Made by a program: the position numbers and the translations under genes. Source: Thiobacillus sp. (GTDB taxonomy: Bacteria; Pseudomonadota; Gammaproteobacteria; Burkholderiales; Thiobacillaceae). From it: a stretch of DNA of 5,491 bases. Position 1 is the stretch's first letter, and each line of letters begins with the position of its first letter. The notes under the pieces were generated by a model that saw nothing but the letters and a program-made list of their open reading frames with translations, did no database searches and was not told the DNA's origin. Where the stretch lies: assembly GCA_003510325.1 (NCBI GenBank), contig DONB01000070.1, forward strand, positions 495 to 5,985, read 5' to 3'. Positions 1-4,694 of this stretch are shown in pieces.

Positions 1-1601
1 CCGCCGTAATATACGCCGTCGGACGGCTCATCGATCACCACGCCGATGATGAGGCGCGGATTGGACGCCGGCGCCATGCCGACGAAGGACGACAGATAGC
101 GGTCGGGCGCGTAGCGGCCATCGACCAGCTTGTGCGCGGTGCCGGTTTTCCCCGCCACGCGGTAACCCGGCACCCGGGTGCGCAGGCCGGTGCCGCCCTC
201 CTGCGTCACCGCTTCCATCATGGCGCGCACTTCGCGCGCGACGCTCGGGGAAAACACCCTGACGCCGGCAATTTCCTGCGGCTCGCGCTTGAGGAAGGAC
301 AGCGGCATCACTTCGCCGTCGTTGGCAAAAGCCATGTAGGCGCGGGTCAGCTGCAGCAGGCTCACCGACAGACCATAGCCATACGCCATGGTGGCATGCT
401 CGACCGGCCTCCAGGTGCTTGCATCACGCAGGCGGCCTGCCGTCTCGCCGGGGAAGCCCGAACCCGGCAGCTCGCCGAAACCGGAACGGTGCAACACCTC
501 CCAGTATTGTTGCGGGGTGAGCGACATGGCCAGCCTAACTGCGCCGACATTGCTCGATTTCTGGATGATTTCGCTCACCGTCATCTGCGGGTGCGGGTGA
601 ATGTCGCGCACCAGCTTGGCGCCGACGCGCCAGGTTTCCGGCGTGTCGATCACACTGTCGGGATGAAACAGGCCGCGCTCCAGCACCGCCGCCGCGACGA
701 AAGGCTTGATGGTGGAACCCGGCTCGAAGGTGTCGATCACCGCACGGTTGCGCATCGGCCCCGGCTTGTAATTTCGGCGGTTGTTGGGGTTGAAGATAGG
801 CTGGTTGGCGAGCGCGAGGATCTCGCCGGTCTTGGCGTCGAGCACCACCACGCTGCCGCCCTTGGCCTTGTGCGTCTTGATCGCCGCCGCCAGTTCGCGA
901 TGCGCCAGATACTGGATCTTGAGGTCGAGTGCCAGCGCCAGATTGCCGCCCTGCTGCGCAGTCTTGATCGGCGCCAGGTCGCGGATGGTGTTGCCGCGAC
1001 GGTCGCGCATGATCTGCCGCCGGCCGCCCCGCCCGGCCAGCCAGTCCTGATAGGCGCGCTCGACACCTTCCTGGCCGAGATCGTCGATATTGGTGAAGCC
1101 CACCACGTGCGCAGCCACCTCGCCCGCGGGGTAGTAGCGGCGGAATTCGCGGCGCAGATGCAGGCCGGGAATGCCCATGGCGGCAATCTTGACGGCCTGC
1201 TCCGGGGTGACCGGACGCCGCACGCTGAATTCGCCGCGCGTCTTGCGCGCCAGCGTTTTTTCAAGCGCCTGCGTCGACACGCCGAGCGCCCTGGCCAGCT
1301 GCACGCGCTGTTCGGCAGTGAGCTTGAGTTCGGTCGGACGCGCCCACAGGGATTCGACCGGCGTGCTGATCGCCAGCAGCTGGCCGTGACGATCGGACAC
1401 CTGGCCGCGATGCGCGGGCAGGGTGAGGTTGCGGTTGGCCACCGCATCGCCCTTGCCCTGCAGGTAGTCGGTGTTGAGGCCCTGCAGGTAGAACGCGCGC
1501 CCGGCCACCACTGCCAGTCCGGCGAGCAGCAGACTGCCGACGGTCGCCATGCGCCAGGGAGCGAGGTTCAGCTTGAGAAGTTTGCGCGAGTGGTAGTTCA
1601 T
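1..1601 (-). CDS. ftsI: Septal peptidoglycan transpeptidase FtsI (PBP3), 3' end cut by window
   Basis: Class B penicillin-binding protein that cross-links septal peptidoglycan at the division site; anchored in the inner membrane with its catalytic part in the periplasm. About 533 codons are present and the C-terminal few dozen residues lie beyond the left edge. Seen in the translation: a short basic cytoplasmic start (MNYHSRKLLKLN), one membrane segment at about residues 18-36, the N-terminal class B motif RGQVSDRHG at 65-73, and the three transpeptidase motifs: S296-T-I-K299 in FEPGSTIKPF, S349-S-N351, and K485-T-G-T488. Spacing matches E. coli FtsI, and no internal stop was met. The ATG at 1601 overlaps the ftsL stop by four bases (ATGA), so translation is probably coupled; only a weak GGCGAG precedes it. 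Family and function are secure; the C-terminus cannot be judged. Confidence 0.97.
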   Translation of the reverse strand, partial: MNYHSRKLLKLNLAPWRMATVGSLLLAGLAVVAGRAFYLQGLNTDYLQGKGDAVANRNLTLPAHRGQVSDRHGQLLAISTPVESLWARPTELKLTAEQRVQLARALGVSTQALEKTLARKTRGEFSVRRPVTPEQAVKIAAMGIPGLHLRREFRRYYPAGEVAAHVVGFTNIDDLGQEGVERAYQDWLAGRGGRRQIMRDRRGNTIRDLAPIKTAQQGGNLALALDLKIQYLAHRELAAAIKTHKAKGGSVVVLDAKTGEILALANQPIFNPNNRRNYKPGPMRNRAVIDTFEPGSTIKPFVAAAVLERGLFHPDSVIDTPETWRVGAKLVRDIHPHPQMTVSEIIQKSSNVGAVRLAMSLTPQQYWEVLHRSGFGELPGSGFPGETAGRLRDASTWRPVEHATMAYGYGLSVSLLQLTRAYMAFANDGEVMPLSFLKREPQEIAGVRVFSPSVAREVRAMMEAVTQEGGTGLRTRVPGYRVAGKTGTAHKLVDGRYAPDRYLSSFVGMAPASNPRLIIGVVIDEPSDGVYYG

Positions 1602-1870
1602 GGTGCACTCGCCAGGGTTTCAACGTGGATGCGCTCCTGCGGCGGCGCCACCAGCCCGAGCCGCGCGCGCGCGATCGTGTCGACCCGTGCCGGATTGGCC
1701 CAGGTGCTCTCCTCCAGCCGCAATTGTCCCCACTGCTCTTCCAGCACACGCGCCTCTTTCTTCAGGCGTTCCAGTTCCACAAAATACGTACGCGAGCGGT
1801 GCTGCGACTGAATCACGGCCAGCGCGCACACCACCAGCAGCAGCGCCAGAACGGCATTCAGGCGGCTCAT
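1598..1870 (-). CDS. ftsL: Cell division protein FtsL
   Basis: Small bitopic divisome protein that acts with FtsB and FtsQ to recruit and activate FtsW-FtsI at the septum. The 90-residue product has a very short cytoplasmic tail (MSRLN), a hydrophobic segment at about 6-20 (AVLALLLVVCALAVI), a probable coiled coil at about 28-55 rich in Leu and Glu, and the family's conserved C-terminal stretch with IARARLGLV at 66-74. The ATG at 1870 is preferred over the in-frame ATG at 1915, because the 15 extra residues ([15 protein letters not shown]) do not resemble FtsL and AGGGGTGG lies just before 1870. FtsL is poorly conserved in sequence, so the call rests on size, topology, the C-terminal motif and position between rsmH and ftsI. 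Confidence 0.92.
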   Translation of the reverse strand: MSRLNAVLALLLVVCALAVIQSQHRSRTYFVELERLKKEARVLEEQWGQLRLEESTWANPARVDTIARARLGLVAPPQERIHVETLASAP

Positions 1871-1986
1871 GCCGCCACCCCTATCACCAGACCACAACAT
1901 CCGCGGGCAGCGCATCGGCGACCGGCGCCATTCGCCGTGCCGTCGATCCCGCTACGCGGGTCCCTCGCCGGGTAGCTCATGCCGCC
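1865..1986. repeat. Exact 12-base direct repeat flanking the rsmH-ftsL spacer
   Basis: GCTCATGCCGCC occurs at 1865-1876 and again at 1975-1986, exactly 110 bases apart. On the minus strand each copy reads GGCGGCATGAGC: the first covers the rsmH stop, the second the ftsL start. The 98 bases between contain a CCCGC-TAC-GCGGG hairpin (1948-1960) nested inside a CCGGCG/CGCCGG inverted repeat (1922-1927 with 1966-1971). Deleting one repeat plus the interior would leave the rsmH TGA overlapping the ftsL ATG as ATGA, as seen at ftsL/ftsI. This suggests a small insertion with target duplication, or a local duplication; that is inference, since the repeats also fall in similar start/stop contexts. Confidence 0.5.
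1867..1980 (-). CDS. Possible 37-codon bridging ORF between rsmH and ftsL
   Basis: An open frame starts at an ATG overlapping the rsmH stop (ATGA at 1980-1977) and ends at a TGA overlapping the ftsL ATG (ATGA at 1870-1867). The predicted peptide begins [14 protein letters not shown] and ends GLVIGVAA; it has three cysteines, no recognisable domain and no clear membrane helix. A purine-rich GGGCGGGGCGGC precedes its start. It may only be a by-product of the duplicated start/stop junction, but ribosomes translating it would be delivered directly to the ftsL start. Evidence that the peptide itself matters is weak. Confidence 0.15.
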   Translation of the reverse strand: MSYPARDPRSGIDGTANGAGRRCAARGCCGLVIGVAA

Positions 1987-2909
1987 CCGCCCACGCGTTC
2001 GGCCACCCGCAACACGGCGCTGCGCGCACGCGGATTGGCCGCCACTTCGCTGTCGCTCGCATGCTGCGCGCGGCCCACCAGCTTCAGGCGCCCCGGCTTC
2101 AGCATGGCGGCCGGGATCGGTAACCGACGCGGCGCCTGCTCGCCCAACGCTTCGTCGCGCATGAAGCGCTTGACGATGCGATCTTCCAGCGAATGAAAAC
2201 TGATGACCGCGAGCCGCCCGCCCGGTTGCAACCTGTCCACGCATTGCGGCAGCACGGCACTCAGCTCTTCCAGTTCGCGGTTGAGATAAATCCGTATAGC
2301 CTGGAAGCTGCGGGTCGCCGGGTGCTGCCCCGGTTCGCGCTTTTTGACTGTTGCGGCGATGAGGTTCGCCAGCTGCCCGGTGTTGCGGATGGCGCCTTCC
2401 TGCCGTGCCGCAACAATCGCGCGCGCAATCGACTTAGCAAACCGCTCTTCCCCGTAGGTGCGGATGACTTCACAAATTTCCCCTTCTGCCGCCGTTGCCA
2501 GCCAGTCCGCCGCCGACATTCCGCTTCCCGGATCCATGCGCATGTCGAGCGGCGCATCGAAGCGGAAGCTGAAGCCGCGCGTCGCATCGTCGAGCTGCGG
2601 TGACGACACCCCGATATCCAGCAATATTCCATTCACCTGCGTCACGCCCAACTCATCGAGCACCGCACCCAGGCGCGAAAACGCGCGCTGCACCAGCGTC
2701 AGCCGCGCATCCTGCAGGGCGCCGCCGGCGCGGACGGCATCCGGATCGCGATCCAGCGCGATCAGCCGGCCGGCCGGCCCCAGCTGCGCCAGAATCAGCC
2801 GGCTGTGGCCGCCGCGCCCGAAGGTGGCGTCGACATACATGCCGTCGGGCCTGATCGCCAGTGCCGCCACCGCCTCCTGTGCCAGCACCGGCACATGGGC
2901 GGTCTCCAT
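1977..2909 (-). CDS. rsmH: 16S rRNA (cytosine-1402-N4)-methyltransferase RsmH
   Basis: Cytoplasmic SAM-dependent enzyme (formerly MraW) that N4-methylates C1402 in the 16S rRNA decoding centre. The 310-residue product has the usual family length and motifs: the start [14 protein letters not shown], the SAM-binding loop DATFGRGGH at 27-35, the acidic ALDRDPDAV at 51-59, the signature [20 protein letters not shown] at about 96-115, [12 protein letters not shown] at 236-247, and the C-terminal [13 protein letters not shown]. The ATG at 2909 shares its A with the mraZ stop (TGATG). A 31-residue upstream extension is open, but it lies over the end of mraZ and is not RsmH-like. GGAAGG lies 12 bases before the start, so translation is probably coupled to mraZ. 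A 107-base spacer follows before ftsL. Confidence 0.98.
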   Translation of the reverse strand: METAHVPVLAQEAVAALAIRPDGMYVDATFGRGGHSRLILAQLGPAGRLIALDRDPDAVRAGGALQDARLTLVQRAFSRLGAVLDELGVTQVNGILLDIGVSSPQLDDATRGFSFRFDAPLDMRMDPGSGMSAADWLATAAEGEICEVIRTYGEERFAKSIARAIVAARQEGAIRNTGQLANLIAATVKKREPGQHPATRSFQAIRIYLNRELEELSAVLPQCVDRLQPGGRLAVISFHSLEDRIVKRFMRDEALGEQAPRRLPIPAAMLKPGRLKLVGRAQHASDSEVAANPRARSAVLRVAERVGGAA

Positions 2910-3355
2910 CACAACGTAAAGCCTTCCAGTTCGGGCGGCAGCGCATCGTCGCTGAAGGTCAGCGCCTGGGCCACCTGCGCCTCCCAGCGCGCCTCGTTCC
3001 ACAATTCCACCTTGCTGCCCTGCCCCACCAGCACGACGTTCTTGTCGAGCTCGGCGAACTTGCGCAGCATCGGCGGCAACAGCACGCGACCCGCGCTATC
3101 CATGTCCATGTCGTGCGCATAGCCGACGAGCAATTGCTTGAGACTGCGGGTACGGGGATTGAAATCGGACAGGCCGTTGAGTTTTTTCTCGATCGGCTCC
3201 CACTCGGGCAAGGGGTAGAGCAGCAGGCACTGGCCAGGGTCGGCAGTGATCACGACACGCCCCCCGCCATTCACCAGAAGGGCGTCGCGATAGCGTGCCG
3301 GCACCACGAGCCGGTTCTTGCTATCCAGACTGACTGTTGCGACCCCCCGAAACAT
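2909..3355 (-). CDS. mraZ: Transcriptional regulator MraZ
   Basis: DNA-binding repressor at the head of the dcw operon, with two AbrB-like half-domains that assemble into a ring and bind repeated GTGGG boxes. The 148-residue product starts [10 protein letters not shown] like E. coli MraZ. The first half carries [14 protein letters not shown] (10-23), the second [14 protein letters not shown] (85-98); [10 protein letters not shown] (43-52) and [10 protein letters not shown] are also family hallmarks. The first motif has Asn14 where I expect Gly (DSKGR in E. coli). The ATG at 3355 is chosen over an in-frame TTG at 3367 because it gives the family's MFRG start and because GGGGGAG (3359-3365) then acts as ribosome binding site, though only 3 bases from the ATG. 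Autoregulation is supported by the four boxes at 3420-3454. Confidence 0.97.
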   Translation of the reverse strand: MFRGVATVSLDSKNRLVVPARYRDALLVNGGGRVVITADPGQCLLLYPLPEWEPIEKKLNGLSDFNPRTRSLKQLLVGYAHDMDMDSAGRVLLPPMLRKFAELDKNVVLVGQGSKVELWNEARWEAQVAQALTFSDDALPPELEGFTL

Positions 3356-3370
3356 GCGCTCCCCCAATTA

Positions 3371-3392
3371 TTGAATTCAAATTCAGCTGAAT
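3371..3392. repeat. Two abutting perfect palindromes in the mraZ leader
   Basis: TTGAATTCAA (3371-3380) and ATTCAGCTGAAT (3381-3392) are each perfectly self-complementary and lie directly side by side, between the MraZ boxes and the mraZ ribosome binding site. They are within the predicted 5' untranslated region and could be a dimeric-repressor site or short RNA hairpins. No regulator is recognised. Confidence 0.5.
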
Positions 3393-3419
3393 CTGGCCGT
3401 GTTTGGTCGGGCGCATTCT

Positions 3420-3454
3420 CCCACAACTTCCCACCAATCACCACTTGGACCCAC
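3420..3454 (-). promoter_or_regulatory. MraZ operator: four GTGGG boxes at 10-base spacing
   Basis: Read on the minus strand, boxes lie at 3450-3454 (GTGGG), 3440-3444 (GTGGT), 3430-3434 (GTGGG) and 3420-3424 (GTGGG), each followed by a 5-base spacer. Known MraZ targets are tandem GTGGG-type boxes separated by 5 bases upstream of mraZ; E. coli has three. Here there are four in exact phase, one with a last-base mismatch. The first box overlaps the end of the -10 element and the rest cover the start site and early leader, as expected for repression of transcription initiation. Confidence 0.88.
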
Positions 3455-3481
3455 TATAGGGGATAGTTTTGGGGGGGTCAA
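3453..3481 (-). promoter_or_regulatory. Sigma-70 promoter of the mraZ (dcw) operon
   Basis: On the minus strand TTGACC (3481-3476) and TATAGT (3458-3453) are separated by exactly 17 bases, each one or two bases from consensus. The expected start is near 3446, giving a leader of about 90 bases. The -10 overlaps the first MraZ box. The spacer contains a run of seven C and the sequence CCCC just before the -10. Confidence 0.85.
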
Positions 3482-3493
3482 GCAAGAAGACAC

Positions 3494-3526
3494 AAAAAAA
3501 CCCCTATGCCTCAAGGACTTAGGGGT
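3494..3526 (-). terminator. Intrinsic terminator downstream of rnpB
   Basis: On the minus strand ACCCCTA (3526-3520) pairs with TAGGGGT (3506-3500) around a 13-base loop, followed at once by a run of seven T (3500-3494). This is a typical rho-independent terminator facing away from rnpB. It ends about 13 bases before the mraZ -35 box, so it insulates the dcw promoter from rnpB transcription. On the plus strand the trailing T-run is poor. Confidence 0.82.
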
Positions 3527-3536
3527 GGTTTTGGGT

Positions 3537-3545
3537 TGTGGATAA
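3537..3545 (-). promoter_or_regulatory. Perfect consensus DnaA box
   Basis: The minus strand reads TTATCCACA, the strict consensus DnaA box, in AT-rich DNA between the rnpB terminator and the rnpB 3' end, about 56 bases upstream of the mraZ -35 box. Only one copy was seen, so this is not an origin. A chance match in a window this size is plausible; no function is demonstrated. Confidence 0.4.
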
Positions 3546-3564
3546 GTTTCTGGAAAAACCGGTG

Positions 3565-3620
3565 CTTAGCGACTTTTTCTGTCTAGAAATTTAGGTAAAA
3601 ACGCTAAGTATTTGAAATAC
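3565..3620. repeat. AT-rich inverted repeats in the rnpB trailer
   Basis: CTTAGCG (3565-3571) is complementary to CGCTAAG (3602-3608), extended inward by TTTTT (3574-3578) against AAAAA (3597-3601) with a two-base bulge. Next to it GTATTTGAAATAC (3608-3620) is a 6-base stem around one base. They lie just after the mature 3' end of rnpB and may fold in its precursor; the stem is too AT-rich to be a convincing terminator. Confidence 0.4.
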
Positions 3621-3627
3621 ATGGAAA

Positions 3628-3922
3628 GTGGAAAAGCCGATCGATAAGCCGGGTTCTGTCGTGGACAACCATTCCTCTAGGCCGGCCATTGCTGACCGGC
3701 TCCAGCCACCTACCCGCAGACTCAGCGAGCCGCTTCATCGCCTGCCTATTTGGTGTTGCTCCGGATGGAGGTTACCGCGTTTCACCGTAACTGAATACGC
3801 TCGTCTCTGTGGCCCTATTCCTCGCCTCGCGGCGTCCGGCCGTTAGCCGGCATCCTGCTCTTTGGAGCCCGGACTTTCCTCTCCCACCTGCGTGGCAGCG
3901 GTTGTCTGACCGGCTTTTCCAC
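3628..3922 (-). ncRNA. rnpB: RNase P RNA (M1 RNA), type A, reduced
   Basis: Catalytic RNA that removes the 5' leader of pre-tRNAs together with the RnpA protein. On the minus strand the conserved core is clear: GAGAGGAAAGTCCGGGCTCC near the 5' end, GGCCACAGAGACGAG, GGAGCAACACCAAATAG, GCGGGTAGG (the GGU loop that pairs with tRNA CCA ends), CCTAGAGGAATG, and GACAGAACCCGGCTTATCG near the 3' end. The ends are set by a perfect 12-base P1 helix: GTGGAAAAGCCG (3922-3911) with CGGCTTTTCCAC (3639-3628). About 295 bases is far shorter than E. coli's 377. By remembered alignment the P13 and P14 helices are missing and P12 is shortened, with GGTGAAACGCGGTAACCTCC joining directly. No coding content is claimed despite open frames here. 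Confidence 0.96.
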
Positions 3923-3927
3923 CCGTG

Positions 3928-3933
3928 ATTATA
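3928..3933 (-). promoter_or_regulatory. -10 element of the rnpB promoter
   Basis: A perfect TATAAT on the minus strand lies six bases before the predicted rnpB 5' end at 3922-3921. The discriminator between is GC-rich (CACGGG), typical of stable RNA promoters under stringent control. No good -35 hexamer was found at 16-18 bases upstream, so recognition may rely on the strong -10. Confidence 0.75.
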
Positions 3934-3966
3934 AAGGCAGCTTCGGCATCCGCATGGAAACGGGTC

Positions 3967-3994
3967 TCGACAAGCTCAATATAAATTTTGTCGA
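3967..3994. repeat. Inverted repeat TCGACAA-N14-TTGTCGA
   Basis: A perfect 7-base inverted repeat (3967-3973 and 3988-3994) with an AT-rich 14-base centre sits between the divergent rnpB and the gene at 4087. It could be an operator for either, or a transcript hairpin. The rest of 3934-4086 holds no gene; TTGACT at 4013-4018 is the only -35-like hexamer on the plus strand and it lacks a good -10, so no promoter is called for the downstream gene. Confidence 0.35.
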
Positions 3995-4086
3995 TAGGTC
4001 CATAAATTCGCCTTGACTGATGGAGTGGATCGTCTAAACCTCATCCATAGCGTTGACGTTGGCACCACTTTTCAAGGACAGACCTC

Positions 4087-4599
4087 ATGAGAAGGCGACT
4101 TTATTTCATGCTTCCGGACACCCGCAGCGCGCGCCAGATTCGCGACGAACTCCTGCTCGCCCGCATCGAAGACAGCCACATTCACGTCAAGGCCAAGGAC
4201 GGCACGTCGCTCGAGGGCATGCACGAAGCCTCGATCCTGCAGACAACCGATTTTGTTCACGGCGCCGAAACCGGCCTGGCCGTGGGGGGCGGCATCGGCA
4301 TCATCGCCGGGCTGGTGGCCGTGTTTTTCCCGCCCGCCGGCGTCGATCTGCAACTGGTCACCATCCTGCTCACCGCGCTGATCGGCGCCGCATTTGGCGC
4401 ATGGGTCGCCAGCATGGTCGCCAGCTCAATTCCCAACTCCCGGCTCAAGACCTTCGAGTCGGCCATCGCGGCAGGACATATCCTGATGATGGTGGATGCG
4501 CCATCAGGACGAGTCGAGGAAATCAAGAAGCTGATCGCCTCACGGCATCCCGAGGCAATGAACTCGGGCGTCGAACCGACCATTCCGGCTTTCCCGTAA
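4087..4599 (+). CDS. Two-helix membrane protein, DUF1269-like, function unknown
   Basis: A 170-residue protein with no established function. The N-terminal part (LYFMLPDTRSARQIRDELL... to about residue 57) looks like a beta-alpha-beta unit. Two hydrophobic segments follow at about 62-82 and 89-112, rich in glycine (GLAVGGGIGIIAGLVAVF and ALIGAAFGAW) and separated by PPAGVD, making a likely glycine-zipper hairpin in the inner membrane. The C-terminal part (AIAAGHILMMVDAPSGRVEE then a helix) looks like a second beta-alpha unit, ending HPEAMNSGVEPTIPAFP. I recall similar proteins in Betaproteobacteria labelled DUF1269; this is memory, not a search. The start is supported by AAGGA at 4074-4078, 8 bases before the ATG. 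It is monocistronic, divergent from rnpB and convergent with pyrC. A stress-related envelope role is only a guess. Confidence 0.88.
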   Translation: MRRRLYFMLPDTRSARQIRDELLLARIEDSHIHVKAKDGTSLEGMHEASILQTTDFVHGAETGLAVGGGIGIIAGLVAVFFPPAGVDLQLVTILLTALIGAAFGAWVASMVASSIPNSRLKTFESAIAAGHILMMVDAPSGRVEEIKKLIASRHPEAMNSGVEPTIPAFP

Positions 4600-4610
4600 C
4601 GATCTCCTCC

Positions 4611-4658
4611 CGCGCAGCGCAATGCTGCGCGCTCCCTTGGAAGCGCTGGCTAGCTTCC
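4611..4658. repeat. Two consecutive hairpins after the DUF1269-like gene
   Basis: CGCGCAGC (4611-4618) pairs with GCTGCGCG (4624-4631) around a 5-base loop; GGAAGC (4639-4644) pairs with GCTTCC (4653-4658) around 8 bases. Neither is followed by a T-run on the plus strand. With the terminator at 4662 they form a three-hairpin 3' end shared by convergent transcripts, and may stabilise or terminate pyrC transcripts from the other side. Confidence 0.5.
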
Positions 4659-4661
4659 ACC

Positions 4662-4691
4662 ACGGCAGACTTCCCCTGGTCTGCCGTTTTT
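4662..4691 (+). terminator. Intrinsic terminator of the DUF1269-like gene
   Basis: ACGGCAGAC (4662-4670) pairs perfectly with GTCTGCCGT (4679-4687) around an 8-base loop, followed by T at 4687-4691 and TAT-like sequence. It lies 63 bases after the stop codon and immediately before the pyrC stop, so it prevents plus-strand transcription from running into pyrC antisense. No T-run follows it on the minus strand. Confidence 0.85.
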
Positions 4692-4694
4692 ATG

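Noticed and set aside
737..1447. 236-codon minus-strand open frame inside ftsI
   Set aside because: An out-of-frame shadow of ftsI with Arg/Ser/Pro-rich composition and no family features.
132..1811. 559-codon plus-strand open frame
   Set aside because: It is antisense to ftsI and ftsL, has no recognisable domain, and is rich in Arg, His and Ala as expected for the reverse frame of a GC-rich gene. FtsI on the other strand has all its catalytic motifs.
2910..3002. 31-residue N-terminal extension of RsmH
   Set aside because: It overlaps the 3' end of mraZ in another frame and is not RsmH-like; METAHVPVL at 2909 is the family start and overlaps the mraZ stop as TGATG.
2861..3466. 201-codon plus-strand open frame over mraZ and its promoter
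   Set aside because: Antisense to MraZ, which is unambiguous; it runs through the operator and promoter and shows no domain.
3658..3670. DnaA-box-like GTGGACAAC
   Set aside because: It is the complement of the conserved GTTGTCCACGACAGAAC of RNase P RNA, explained by rnpB, and mismatches the DnaA consensus.
3628..3846. 72-codon plus-strand open frame
   Set aside because: It lies wholly within rnpB on the opposite strand and encodes conserved RNase P RNA complement.
4060..4074. TGGCAC-like sigma-54 promoter before the gene at 4087
   Set aside because: TTGGCACC resembles the -24 element, but the required GC of the -12 element is missing at the correct spacing.
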